This document shows positions 36,025 through 47,298 of a stretch of 64,000 nt of DNA, piece by piece. Numbering within the stretch: the stretch's first letter is position 1; each line of letters opens with the position of its first letter. Source of the DNA: CAWAMR01 sp963783095 (GTDB taxonomy: Bacteria > Planctomycetota > Planctomycetia > Gemmatales > Gemmataceae); assembly GCA_963783095.1 (NCBI GenBank), contig CAWAMR010000017.1:33737-97736 (forward strand), in the 5' to 3' direction. Under the pieces are notes generated by a model. That model was not told where the DNA came from and did no database searches. It worked only from the letters and a program-made list of their open reading frames with translations. The position numbers and the translations under genes are program-made.

Positions 36025-39000
36025 TTACCGCTTTACCCTTCTAGGTGCCGGAAGAAGCTCACGGAGTATTTCAGGATCCCAGGCACCTTTCCGGAAGAAG
36101 ATGAACTCCTTCATACGAGGTTGCTTTAGCGTCATCTTGTCCGAGTAAAGTCGAACTCCAATATCCCGGGCTGCGTCATACAGTTCGACGTATTCGGGGG
36201 TACTGGCCACCTCCAAGAATCGTATCTCTCCTCCATCTTTGAATACTTCGCTCCAGTGCCCATCCCCGCACTTCTGAAAATCTCCGCCTGAAGACAACCA
36301 ACGTCGGGTTATTTGATCGAGGCTTTTGACGAATTCCTGAAAATCGGGCCGTTCTCTCAACGCGTGGATGTCGGTATCAGCCTTTAATTCCTGTAGCCGT
36401 TTTAGGGGCGCAAAATATCCGGACTGTTTCGCCCGCTCAAGCAACTCCACCGCTCGACATCCAAGGCGTTCTTTAATCTTCTTGTCGGTTTCTCTCGTTG
36501 ATTGAACGCGCAGACTCGGGCAAGGTTATACAGTGAAAGTCCGTCTAGATTTTCGCCCTTTACCAATTGCTCAACCTCATCGAGCGTCTCCTGATCCAGT
36601 TTCCGAGTTTTTGCCAGGGATCTCGCTCGAAGAATCCGAAATACTACACGCTCTGTCCCGACCGCATACCGAGCAGATTGTTCCCAGTCGACCGCTGCTT
36701 CTGCAGGTCGATTCAATCGATTGTCCAAAAGATTCGCGCGAGCGGCGTGGACTGACAACAGTTGGTGCCGAACCGACTCCTGACGCGGCTGAAGTTTATC
36801 CAAGTCTTGTAAGAGTTGGATTGCCATGAAATACTGCTGGATCCCTTGCGCATGCAGTCCAACGTTCTCGAGTTGGCGAGCGGCCTTCAAAAAAGACTCG
36901 ATCTGTCGGAGATGCCAACGGTTTTTTACGACTTGCTCCTGGATGGTGGGTGAGTCTCTCAAGAGCACCGCAGCGACGAAATGGGCATAAGCTTTGTTGA
37001 ACTCGCCGGCATCCATCGCCTGAAGTCCCCGGGTGCGCTGTTCAAAGCACCAGTGCAGTGCCGCACCAAAAGTGTTGCCTTCCGTTATGAGTTGCTCTCT
37101 CCGTTCAACGTGCAATTCCGGATCTGGACGGTTTAGCCACAACCGACGAAGGCGTTCATCCTCTCCGATTTGAGTTGGTACTTTCAGGACGCGATCCCCC
37201 AAATTCACGAACAGGAACAGACCATCAGGGCTACAGTTTTCTGCGATGGCGAATTGTCGAACGTGTTCTTCGGGAAGTTGGTGACCGGTGGCTGTCTCCC
37301 ACATCAGCGTCGTTCCGGAATAATCCCTGGCGATGATTCGGGCACCATCCGCACTCAGTTCCACAGTGGTCACGATATTCGCGAGTCCTTTCAGGTCGCG
37401 AATGGGTTCTCCGGTCTTGGCATTCCAAACTTTGATCGTCGAGTCATTCGACGCGGTAACGATGTGGGTGCCATCCTTACTAATCGCCACACAGCTCACC
37501 CCAGCCATGTGTCCCTTGAGATCGCGGATGGGAGTTCCGGTTTTGCCATTCCAGACCTTCGCTGTCTTGTCTTCTGATCCGGTGACGAAGTAGGTGCCAT
37601 CTGCATTGACGGCAATGCTACTCACCCATGCCAAATGTCCCTTGAGATCGAAGAGTTGTTGCCCGGATTCGCCATCCCAGGCTTTAGCGGTTCCGTCTGT
37701 TGATCCGGTGACGATGCGTGTCCCATCCGCACTCATCGCAACGCTAGTCACCCCGCCCGCTTGCCCCCCGAGATCGAAAAGGCATTGTCCGGTCTTAGCA
37801 TCCAAAACCTTAGCCGTATAGTCATTCAATCCGGTGAGGACCCGTGTGCCATCCGCACTTACCGCCATCCTTCTAACCTTTTTATGGGTAAGGATATTGA
37901 TGACGGGTTGCCCGCTTTTAGCATCCCAAACCATCGCGGTCTTGCCCCATGATCCTGTGACGATGCATGTGCCATCCGCACTGATTCCCACACTCGGCAC
38001 CCCACCCTCCCTAAGATCGATGAGGTAACGTCCAGTTTTGGTATCCCAAATTTTAGCCGTGGAATTTGATCCGGTGACGATCCGGGTGCCATCGTTACTC
38101 ATCGCCACACTCGTCACCTCGTCCGTATGCCCCTTAAGATCGAGGAGTGGTCGTCCGGTTTTGGCATCCCATACCTTTGCGGTCTTGTCGGCTGATCCGG
38201 TAACAATGCGTGTCCCATCCACACTCATCGCCACGCTCCTCACCTGGTCCGTATGTCCCTTAAGATCGAGGAGTTGTTGTCCGGTTTTCCCATCCCAAAC
38301 CTTCGGGGTCGTGTCCGATGATCCGGTTACGATACGAGTGCCATCCTCACTCATCGCCACGCTGTGCACAAAATCCTTATGCTCCTTAAGAGCAAAGAGG
38401 TATTTTCCGTTTTTCCCATCCCAAACCTTCGGGGTCGTGTCCGATGACTGAGTGAATTTGCGACTGCCGTTCGCGCTAACCTCCGGGGTCGTGCGCGATG
38501 GCGCAGTCACAATGCGAGTGCCGTCAGCACTAATCGCCACGCTGGCCACTCCAGTGCTTACGTTCAGATTGAAGAGAGATTTTCCGGTTTTACCATCCCA
38601 AACCCCGCGGTTCGGTCCCATGATCCGGTAACAATGCGTGTCCCATCCGCACTCATCGCCACGCTGAGCACATCATCCGTATGCCCCTTAAGATCGAGGA
38701 GTGGTCGTCCGGTTTTGGCATCCCATACCTTTGCGGTCTTGTCGGCTGATCCGGTAACAATGCGTGTCCCATCCGCACTCATCGCCACTCTGTCCACGCT
38801 ATCCGTGTGGCCAATAAGAAGTTGGAGGGATTGTCCGGATACACCATCCCATACCTTTACGGTGTTGTCTCTTGATCCGGTTACGATTCGTCCGCCATCC
38901 TCACTCATCGCCACGCTGCGCACAAGATCCGTATGCCCCTGAAGATTAAGCAGATAGCGTCCGGTTTTCCCATCCCAAACCTTGCTGGTCGTGTCCGATG

Positions 39001-41425
39001 ACGCAGTCACAATGCGAGTGCCGTCCGCACTAATCGCCACGCTGCTCACCCCATCTGTGTGTGCGTACAGATTCAGGAGAAATTGTCCGGTTTTCCCATC
39101 CCAAACCCTCGCAGTTCGGTCAGATGATCCGGTGACGATACGGGTGCCATCTGCACACATTGCCACGCTGCTCACGGTTTCCGCATGTCCGTTGAGCTCG
39201 CTCAGGAATTGTCCGGTATTGCCGTTCCAGACTCTCGCGGTTCTGTCCAATGAACCGGTAACAATGCGTGTCCCATCCGCACTCATCGCCACGCAAGTCA
39301 TCTCGTCCGTATGTCCATTGAGATCAAAGAGGAATTGTCCAGTTTTGCCATTCCACACTTTACCGCTGTTGTCTCTCGCTCCGGTGACGATACGGGTGCC
39401 ATCTGCACTCATTGCCACGCTACTCACCCCGGCTGCGTGTCCCTTAAGATGGTGCAGCAATTGTCCGGTTTTGGCATCCCAGACCCTCGCGGTTCGGTCC
39501 CATGATCCGGTAACGATGCGTTTCCTATCCGCACTCATCGCCACGCTACTCACCCCGGCCGCATGCCCCTCGACGAGATTAAGGAGAAGTTCTCCGGTTT
39601 TGCCATCCCAGACCCTTGCGATGCCTTCCCGCGATCCGGTAACAAAGCGGGTGCCATCAGCGCTCATCGCCACGCTGCTAACCGGGGACGGATGCGGATA
39701 CACAGTAAACAAGCTGCCTTCAAAGCGTCGGTTGAGTATTCCCCAGGCGATACAACGATTTTCCGAGTTTATCTCAGCCAGGGTATCGCGGGCAAACTGA
39801 ACCCTGCTGCTCTCAAACGCATAGTTGGCTTCACGCAGCCTGCTGAGATCGAGTACACGCGCAGTTTCTGCCAGTTGAGTCTTCACGTTTTTCGTCTGCT
39901 CATCTGCTCGGTTCTTTTCATTTGTGGCCAAAATGGCTTTCTGGATCGCGATGTCTTCGTGCCGCTTCGCCTCGCCCTCCTGCCACTTTGCATTACGTTC
40001 ATTCTCCTTCGCTTTACTCTCACTATCCTTCGCATCCTCAAACTTGATATAAATCCCACTTGCACCTATCAAAACGGATAACAGCAAAGCCGACCCCAAA
40101 CGAGTAAACAGCCGACGACGTTTCCGACCGTCAATTTCTCTCGCCTCTGCTTGTTCTTGTTTTGCTCTGGCCTCATTCGCCTTCGCTTCGGCGGTTGTGC
40201 GTTCTGCATCTGCTTTTTCCTGCTCCGCTTTCGCCGTGGCACGATCGATTTCTGCCTTCTTCAAGCGGTCTTGAACCGAATCCTGATAGTTCCGAACCGC
40301 CTCGGCTACCTCTTGGGCATCCTGGAGTCGCGTCGTCGGATCGGGGTCAAGACATTTCTTTGCCAGGGCAATCAATTCGGGATCCACGCCGCTGGACTCA
40401 ATGCGTTGGTAGGTTTCCGACAATTCTCCGGACATCGCCTTCTTGAAAATATCGCCATCGGCATAAGGGGGCTTTCCTGTCAGAATCGTACACAAGATGC
40501 CACCTAGACCAAATACATCTGTATGCGGTCCGATTGCTGTTTTTTCGCCCTTGGCCTGTTCGGGAGGCATGTAGGCGGGTGTACCTTTCGCTGCGCCCGT
40601 TCGGGTTGCAAAACCTTCACCCTGGTAAGCTCCCGTTTCATCATCCGTATCCTCTCCTCCGCCCGTGGAAGGTTCTTTTTTGACGGTACTTGTCAGTTCG
40701 TTGTTTGACCGGTTTTCCTTAGCGCGGATAGACACATCCAACGATTCATGTCGATCTGCAAGCAGTTTGGCAATACCCCAATCCATGACCATCACTTCGC
40801 CGAACGCTCCGACCATGACATTTTGTGGCTTCAAATCGCGATGCAGAACACGTTCGGGTTTCTTAAAGTGCGCATAGGCCACGCCCTGACAGATTTGCTC
40901 GAAGATCTTGACTAAACGGGGCAATTCTTCTTCAGGAGTGGGCCGCGTTGAAAGCAACTCGGAGAGAGTGCGTCCCTCTACTAGCTTCATGACGAAGAAC
41001 GCTGAGCCGTCAAGAAGTATTCCGTAATCGTGGATTGGGACGATGGAAGGATGTTGCAGTTGCGACACCAATTCGGCTTCACGACGAAAACTCTCGACCG
41101 AATTTCCAAGTTGCTTCAACACCTTGATCGCGACTTCCCGATTGAGGACGTTGTCATACGCCCGCCACACGGCACCCATCCCTCCCTCAGCAATGAAGGA
41201 TCGAAATAAATAGCGATCAGTAGAAGGGGGAGCGACTCGAGCGGAATTGCTCGCAATGTTGAAAGGCGATCGCGTCGCCTTACTTACCGCTTGAAGGACC
41301 TGTTCCCGAAGGATTGGATCTGGGCAAATCTGCTCAATATCAATGTCGAGTTGCTTTTCGTGCGCCTCTTGAATCTGGGCCACGAGATCGAAGAAGCGGG
41401 TATTGCGACTTTGGTTCATGGGCAT
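36025..41425 (-). CDS. Ser/Thr protein kinase with about 19 WD40 repeats and C-terminal helical plus beta domain, two frameshifts
   Basis: Very large (~1,800 aa) planctomycete kinase. The kinase domain has AEGGMGAVWRAYD, AIKVLK, HRDLKPQN, a DWG in place of DFG (usual in this family) and GTPAYMPPEQA. A coiled coil (TAKAEQEKADAERTTAEAKA) and one TM helix (LLLSVLIGASGIYI) separate it from WD40 repeats made of G-H-T-D-x-V-x-S-V-A-M-S-x-D-G-T-R-I-V-T-G-S units. TPR-like helices and the small beta domain shared with the 35353 gene end it. Frame breaks at ~38608-38615 (a lost base, GSWDRTA to VWDGKTG) and ~36465-36490 join cleanly. Start at ATG 41425; it follows the sigma factor gene by 40 bases. 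Confidence 0.88.
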
Positions 41426-41465
41426 ATTCTCTTTGAAAGGCAATGAGATAAACTGGTCACCACGA

Positions 41466-42369
41466 TTAGAGCAGGTCACCCAACTGTTCTTGTAGGATCG
41501 ATTGCGCCTGCAGCCAACGCGTTCGGGCCTGATTAGGCTTCAAACCCAAAATCTCGTCAATTTCAACGAATTTCTTTCCGCAAAAGAAGTGCAAATCCAC
41601 TATTTCTCGATACTTCCCATCGAGACCTTCAACGGCTCGATGTAAGGAATTCGCGATTTCGACTTCTTGCAAAATGTCGTCTGGAGGAGAAGTTTCACAC
41701 GCCTGAACAGCGTCGAATTCGACGGGCGAAATCGAGTCGCCTGACGAGTGCGAATCAACCTGTTTACGATGGACGCTGTCGATACTTTGCCAGATTAGAG
41801 TTCGGTACTTGGAGAGTTCGCCCTGACTCAAAACTCCGCCAAGTTCTTCCCACAATTTTTCCTGGGTCGGGAAGACGCTTGTCCTCGATCCGTTCCCGTC
41901 CTGTTTCCTTGATTTTCACTGTCCTCATTCGGAAGGAATCGATTTTTGACCAAATAGCTTCCGGGACGCCGGCTGCACGCAAGGCCGATAACGATTTGTC
42001 GGTAAGGGCGTAACTCTTCCGCCCAATCGACCTCCGAACCAGGTCAATGAGGCACCAGCGCATGAAGGCTGCTGCACGCTGAAAGAATTGGCGAGCCTCA
42101 GTAATGGGTCTTTTTTGACCGTCCTTGTCGGGGAAAAAGAAGAATGCATCAAATCGTTCAAGCAGTCGGTCGTGGTAGAACGAAGAGAGAAATACCCCGG
42201 TCCCTCCATGAATGCCATCCGGCAATTCGGGATACTCCGTCCGCAACAAATTGTGCGCGATTAGTCGAAGACGCAAAAAAGTGTGAGCGAGCAACTCTTG
42301 GCGCGCTTGAGGATCGCCCGAATTGATTCGATCGATCCACTCTTGGATTTGACTTGTGGGGGCGTTCAT
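41466..42369 (-). CDS. ECF-type sigma factor (planctomycete Sigma70_ECF), one frameshift
   Basis: The N-terminal part (MNAPTSQIQEWIDRINSGDP, ELLAHTFLRLRLIAHNLLR) matches region 2 of the planctomycete-expanded ECF family (PF07638-like). After a one-base slip in a C run at ~41860-41875 (KRLP to QEKLWEEL) the frame continues into region 4 (AVEGLDGKYREIVDLHFFCGKKFVEIDEILGL), ~300 aa in all. It is immediately upstream of the kinase-WD40 gene, an arrangement in which the kinase is thought to phosphorylate or signal to the sigma factor. Confidence 0.86.
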
Positions 42370-42708
42370 AGGCTTCCCAGATGTCAGTTGTGCGAGATTC
42401 TATCAGAAATAAACTATCCTCTGACATGCGGTGAGACAAACAAATTCCCTTCTGACGCACCGCTTCAGTTGTTACAAATCCCGCTCGCTATTTGACTCCG
42501 CGCCAGCGGAGCGAGAGGCAGGGGGAAAAACGAGAAATTCTTCTTCGGTTTTCTAATCTGTGCCGGATAGAGGGGTGTAAGGCCAACAGGGACGAGATGA
42601 GTTCCGGTGAACTCAACCCTCCGAGGATCGCTGAATCAAGCGGCATTCTCACTGGCGCAATGAACTCGTTTCTCGAGCCTACAACCAGATTAACCAAAGG
42701 AGAAAGAA

Positions 42709-43112
42709 ATGTTCTGTTCCATCAATGTGTTTGTGAAGAATATCGCCATTCTCGGCGCGCTGGCAACCTTGGTCTGCACTTCCGCAACACCCATTTTCGC
42801 CACGAACATCGCTCCGCGGCGGTCGTGATCGAAAACCCAACGGATCAAACAATCTTCTACCAGCTACGGTGGGGTAATGGTGCTTGGGAGTCTTTTACCG
42901 CTGAACCGCATTCCAGCAGGAATCACTGGTACAAGATGAATCAAGACGGCACCGCTCCGACACCCACCATTACATTCGATAACGCCCATCAGCGAGACAA
43001 GTTGTATTCGCTCGAATTCTACGCAACGCATCATCCGGATCAGGGCAAAGGGAAGCCGTACGAGTTCGTCTACAAGCATAATGGGACACGTCTCGATCTC
43101 GTTGCCAAATAA
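42709..43112 (+). CDS. Small secreted protein, one frameshift
   Basis: ATG 42709 after AAAGGAGAAAGAA, an excellent binding site. The start frame gives a signal peptide (MFCSINVFVKNIAILGALAT to IFATNIA), then stops; the next frame continues AAVVIENPTDQTIFYQLRWGNGAW to the natural end, so one base is wrong near 42805-42825. The mature ~100-residue domain is beta-rich with a central KMNQDGTAPTPTITFD. Similar small exported proteins are numerous in planctomycetes; function unknown. Confidence 0.72.
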
Positions 43113-43139
43113 CGGGGTATGAACTGAACCAGCCGAATT

Positions 43140-43275
43140 GTGCACGCCCTTACCGTCCATGTGGGTCGGCGGGTTCAACTCCCGCAAGGCAATCGCAGTA
43201 TCGATTCGGGGAACGGCTGCTGGTGGGCCGGCTCACACCCACCAGTGAAGGTTCGACTCCTCCACCCCGAACTGG
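43140..43275 (+). other. tRNA-like sequences lacking a normal anticodon arm
   Basis: Two T-arm-like hairpins occur: GCGGG-TTCAACT-CCCGC near 43167-43183 and GAAGG-TTCGACT-CCTCC near 43247-43263. Around the second, TTCGGGG (43205) pairs fully with CCCCGAA (43265-43271) like an acceptor stem, and an eight-base stem CTGGTGGG/CCCACCAG lies between. The enclosed 67 bases are too short for a tRNA and no anticodon loop with U33 exists. A T run follows. Probably degenerate tRNA or attachment-site remnants. Confidence 0.4.
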
Positions 43276-43320
43276 TTTTTTTCCAATCTCTAACGAAATC
43301 AAGCAATGGAGGTACATGCG

Positions 43321-43668
43321 ATGGTTCGCTCTCTATTAGGTTGCATTCTGGGGCTGGGAATCTCGATTGCGATCACCTTCCCGATTCTACAAATGTTTGG
43401 GCTAAAACTGTTCCTGGCCGCGTCGTTGGCATTCGGTGTTCCGTTGGCAATTCGTCTAGCATGGGAACTCGAGTCGGAGAAATCCGCCAGCGGGACTCGA
43501 CGCTGCCACCCTAAATGGAATCATTGTTTGCGATGTGAAAGGTGCGTCGGTCGCGGACAACGATGGGTTCCCTTGAGCAACAACACCGGCATGGTGAAGC
43601 TTGTTTGTTCTGATTGCTTCGGCTACGGGTGGCAGCAAAACGCCCAAGCGATGTCTTACGCGAAGTGA
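43321..43668 (+). CDS. Small membrane protein with C-terminal zinc-ribbon-like cysteines
   Basis: 115 residues. I start at ATG 43321, eight bases after GGAGGT, and not the ATG at 43306 that overlaps this site. Two hydrophobic segments (LLGCILGLGISIAITFPIL and LFLAASLAFGVPLAI) are followed by a cytoplasmic tail with C-x-x-C (CLRCERCVGRG) and C-x-x-C (CSDCFGYGW), resembling the zinc ribbon of DnaJ-type proteins. Unknown function; a redox or zinc-binding membrane anchor is plausible. Confidence 0.72.
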   Translation: MVRSLLGCILGLGISIAITFPILQMFGLKLFLAASLAFGVPLAIRLAWELESEKSASGTRRCHPKWNHCLRCERCVGRGQRWVPLSNNTGMVKLVCSDCFGYGWQQNAQAMSYAK

Positions 43669-44118
43669 TTTGAGATGGGGGGTACGTTTTCGTTGGACTC
43701 GGGCGAATCGATCACGTCCACGATCCCGATCAATGCACAAAATCCAAGTCGAATGCTCTGGTCCCCGCTGCATTCGGCCAAACTCTTCCCAAAGGGTCCG
43801 CTGATCATGGCCCACCGGAAGACAAAATCCGACTCACTCACAATTCGTTTCAATGCAAACAATGTCCCGCTGAAGTCGAATCGGCGTCGCCCAGTCACCG
43901 AGACAATCAACAGCGGGACATTGCTTGGATAGAAATGTAATTGAAATCGGCTGGACTTCCGGGTAACTTCGGCGTAGCAGATTCTTCAGGGAGTGCTCGA
44001 GAATTCGCCGATAGAGTTCGGGCGAGGATCGGTGGGGTTTGGACAGTGTTTTGAGTCCGAACAACCGCCCTAGAATCGCCCTAGAATTCTGGAAGACATG
44101 AGTAAAATCGAGTAACAA
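43656..44118 (-). pseudogene. Possible frameshifted gene of unknown family
   Basis: Read from 44118 leftwards, HRSSPELYRRILEHSLKNLL and YPEVQPISIT run in one frame; after ~43930 the neighbouring frame continues PLLIVSVTGRRRFDFSGTLFA, FVFRWAMISGPFGKS and LIGIVDVIDSPESNENVPP before a stop at 43656. Composition is protein-like across the break, so a real gene with an indel is more likely than chance, but the family is not recognised and no start site is clear. The other strand also has an open frame here. Confidence 0.35.
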
Positions 44119-44210
44119 TCAGTAACCAACGAGAGGAGTTTTTCCTTTCGTAAAGCTAGAATTGACAGGGATTTATCGATTTTTCTCGGAGATTTGCGGA
44201 GAAAGGCAGA
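44064..44210 (+). repeat. Dispersed direct repeat, copy B
   Basis: Partner of copy A 12.5 kb upstream, same orientation. Within copy B the CGCCCTAGAAT unit is duplicated in tandem. A T-arm-like sequence follows ten bases downstream, which is not present beside copy A. Confidence 0.78.
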
Positions 44211-44220
44211 AATTGCGAAA

Positions 44221-44280
44221 AACCCTTGGCAGAGAACTTCGGAACCATAGGTTACAGGTTCGACTCCTGTCGGGTGTATT
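44221..44280 (+). other. tRNA 3'-end-like fragment
   Basis: The sequence ACAGG-TTCGACT-CCTGT followed by CGGGTGTA forms a perfect T arm and a 3' acceptor strand; an upstream ACTTCGGAACC resembles an Arg(TCG)-type anticodon loop, but its stem does not pair and the 5' half is missing. It looks like the tRNA remnant left at an integrase attachment site. Confidence 0.42.
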
Positions 44281-44534
44281 GACTAGATAAGGACTTACGG
44301 CAAATTGATTTTCTCTGGGCGATAGTCAGAACTTGATCACTGGCAAGCAACGTCCCGTCTGAAGTTGTCGCATTACTGTTACTCATATTGTTGTTTCTCC
44401 AAAGTATGGGCCGGTTGATCACGATGGATCGCCGGCTAATCCGCCACGTCGTGAAGCTGGGCCTGTCGTATAGACACCGTCATCGGCACGGATGAAACAC
44501 GGCACACCGAATAGCCAAACCATTTGCAAACGAA
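44281..44534. other. Intergenic stretch, nothing identified
   Basis: No start site, repeat or conserved frame seen between the tRNA-like fragment and the next small gene; short frames here lack protein-like composition. Confidence 0.4.
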
Positions 44535-44770
44535 TCAGTCCGGCAAGAATTGTACTTTGACCACCCGGCCGTCCTCGAATGTTACCTGTCCCCAATCGGC
44601 GTCAAAGGCCCAGTCGGTTTCATTCCAACGGTAGGTCATGGTCCCATTTGCCCGGTCGCGTTCAGATCCTTTTGGATAACCAGCTTGGCCTCCGCCGGGC
44701 CATTTCCTGAACCTTTGAAATACCGGACCATGACAGTCTCCACTTCATCAACGGTCATCCCAGCCTTCAC
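44535..44770 (-). CDS. Small hypothetical protein, frameshifted
   Basis: From GTG 44770 (or ATG 44758) one frame gives MTVDEVETVMVRYFKGSGN and VIQKDLNATG; the next frame then gives MTYRWNETDWAFDADWGQ and VTFEDGRVVKVQFLPD with a stop at 44535. The join near 44650 is natural (NATGQ to GTMTYRWN). Such ~75-residue proteins with a G-M-T-x-x-E-V start resemble SmpA/OmlA-like small domains. It directly follows the stop of the 44783 gene and may be part of the same message. Confidence 0.45.
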
Positions 44771-44782
44771 CGAGTAAAGATC

Positions 44783-45202
44783 TCACGGAGAGTTCCTCGT
44801 TGCAGACCACTTGACCCGGCCAAGAATCTCATAGCACCGCCAGGATTGCCGGAGACCCGTGAGCGTCCATTGAACCTTCTCGCTCTGCTTTTCTTGGGTC
44901 AGCGAACCCTCGAAAAGCGAGTGCGTATCGCATCGGTCGAATTCACTGCCCGGTTTCGCATTGACGATGAACGACAGATTCTTCCCGTCCCATTTGCAGT
45001 TGATTGGTGTGCGGAAGATCTCGCCGACGACTGTACCATCGGGCTTCACCTCTTTGATGACCAACTCGGTGGAGATGTCTGTAACCGCCTTACTGCCTGA
45101 ATTCAGTTTCCAGACTCCCAAGGGCAAATCAGCAGCAGAGATGGGAGAAGCCATTGCGAAGAGTGCCACCGTAACAAAGCGAATTCGAGAGTTCAGAGAC
45201 AT
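44783..45202 (-). CDS. Small secreted protein (139 aa)
   Basis: Signal peptide at residues 1-24 (ends PISAADLP). The mature part starts LGVWKLNSGSKAVTDIST and has a beta-sandwich-like alternation (GEIFRTPINCKWDGKNLSFIV, WTLTGLRQSWRCYEIL). The two cysteines at the C-terminal half may pair. Start after CGGAGTTG. Unknown function; one of several similar exported proteins in this stretch. Confidence 0.75.
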   Translation of the reverse strand: MSLNSRIRFVTVALFAMASPISAADLPLGVWKLNSGSKAVTDISTELVIKEVKPDGTVVGEIFRTPINCKWDGKNLSFIVNAKPGSEFDRCDTHSLFEGSLTQEKQSEKVQWTLTGLRQSWRCYEILGRVKWSATRNSP

Positions 45203-45486
45203 TTTTCAACTCCGGTTATTGGGAGTGCTGGCGCTGGCATTCGGAAACGAAGTAGAAGCGATCAGCCCCATTCTTCGGATGATACCAGCTTGTGGAGATG
45301 GGTACAGTAACATTTGCGCAACAACGTATCGGATGTTCCTTTGGCATCCTGCGCAGTCACCATGTGTTGAAATGAAGTAGAAAGGGAGTAAAATTCAAAG
45401 TTGCTCTCATACCGCCTTGTCAGGTTCGACCCTCGAATCGGATAATCTTCTCTGTGGTCGCACATCTTTGTCTTTCCGAGGCTCCC

Positions 45487-47260
45487 ATGATTTCGCACTG
45501 CTTCCGATGGTGCGTCGCGTGCATCCTTTTCTGGTTTGCTGCCCCAATCCTGGCAGGGGAGCCGGAGAAACCCAAATTGCTGGTCCTGGTCGTCTTCGAT
45601 CAGATGCGCGGCGACTATCTGACGCTGGCAGGAGCTTTACGGCAAAGATGGTTTTCAGCGCTTGGAACGCGAGGGCGTCTGGTACACGAATTGCCATTAT
45701 CCCTATGCCACCACGGCCACCGGACCAGGACACTCTTCGATACTGACGGGTGCTACTCCTGCGAAACATGGGATCGTCAATAATGTCTGGTACGAACGCC
45801 GAATTGGGGCGAGCGTGAACTGTTCTCAATCCAGTCGATATGAACGGGTGCCGATGCTCGTGAAAAAGCCCACGCCGGCCGAGGAGCCGAAAACGGAAAA
45901 TCCCAAAAGCAAGGAGAAGCCCAAACCAAAAGAAGATGAAGGACTTGCGGAGATGAGAGTTTCAAAAGGGATGGGTTGTCCGGATCGTCTACTGTCGCCG
46001 ACGATCGGTGACGTATTGAAGGAAGCGACCAAAGGCAAGGCCAAGGTGTTCGGCCTGTCGTTCAAGGATCGCTCGGCCGTGCTGCCTGTCGGCAAACAGG
46101 CAGATGGTGCGTACTGGCTCGATAGTGCGGACGGTATGATCGTGACCTCCACCTACTACCGCGATAGCGTTCACCCCTGGGTCGCCGAGTTCAATAAGGA
46201 TCGGATTGCCGATCGCTGGTTCAAACAGGAATGGACGAAACTGCGACCCGATCTCGATTACGCCCAGTACAGCGGTCCCGATGATGCTCCGGGTGAAGGA
46301 AAGGGTGTCAAACAGGGTGTGACATTCCCACATCCAATGAACGCCGGGTCAAAAACGATTGGCAAGGGCTATTATGACGCCGTTTTCAATTCCCCCTTTG
46401 GCAACGACCTTCTGCTGGAACTAACCAAGACCGCCATCCGCAATGAGCAACTCGGTAACCGCGAAGTACCCGATCTTTTGGTGGTGGGTTTCTCCAGCAA
46501 CGACGCCATTGGCCATGCCTGGGGGCCGGACTCGCAGGAAGTTCTTGATGTCACTTTGCGCCTCGGATCGCCTGATGGCCGATTTGTTGATGTTTCTCGA
46601 CAAGCAAGTCGGTAAGGGCAAGTATCTGGTCGCGTCACGGCAGATCACGGCATCTGTCCGCTGCCGGAAGCATCGGAAAAACTGGGCAAGGATGCGAAAC
46701 GACTATCGGGCCGGAAGATTCTCAATGCTGCTGAAGTTCATCTTCGAAAGATCTACGACACCGGCAAAGACGCCGATCCGAAAGCTCGATGGATCGAGGC
46801 TGTTTCCTATCCTTGGGTCTATTTGAATCAGAAGCGTATCGCCGCCCAGGGGTTGAAGTCCGAAGATGTCGAAAAGGTTCTCGCCGGCTATCTGGCCGAG
46901 CAACCTGGAATAGCACGCGCATTCACACGCAAAGAGTTGGACGGTGATTTCGCCCGGAGTGATGCCATCGGCCGGCGCATGAAGCAATCCTATTATGCCG
47001 AGCGCAGCGGGGATGTGGGCATTGTCGTAAAACCGTTATATTTGTTTGACACCGGCCTGACGGGAACGAATCACGGCTCGCCGCATCCCTACGACACGCA
47101 TGTGCCGCTCGTTGTCTTTGGAACCGGAGTGCAGCCGGGCAAACACTCGGAAGAAGTCGCTCCGCAAGCGATCGCTGCGATTTTCGCGCAAGCTTTGGGG
47201 ATTCCAACACCTAAGGATGCAATGTATCCGGTGCCGGCCGGCGTGTTCCGGAGTCGGTGA
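45487..47260 (+). CDS. Secreted alkaline phosphatase / type I phosphodiesterase family protein, at least three frameshifts
   Basis: Signal peptide from ATG 45487 (CILFWFAAPILAGEP), then LLVLVVFDQMRGDYLT with the first metal Asp. After a slip near 45620 the frame gives RWQELYGKDGF and YATTATGPGHSSILTGATPAKHGI, containing the catalytic Thr. Later pieces: LLVVGFSSNDAIGHAWGPDS (metal Asp, His), slips near 46565 and 46633, TADHGICPLPE, and NHGSPHPYDTHVPLVVFG (metal His). All active-site parts survive, so sequencing indels are the simplest explanation. Likely hydrolyses phosphate mono- or diesters in the periplasm (PafA-like), ~590 aa. Confidence 0.85.
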
Positions 47261-47298
47261 CCGCGATCGGACCCTGGTGGAAAGCGGTGGAAAACACG

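Noticed and set aside
36530..39800. + strand frames opposite the WD40 region
   Set aside because: Translations are serine/proline-rich copies of one repeated antisense peptide, a by-product of the repeated codons.
43205..43271. Functional tRNA gene
   Set aside because: Too short, no anticodon loop, mismatch in the T stem.
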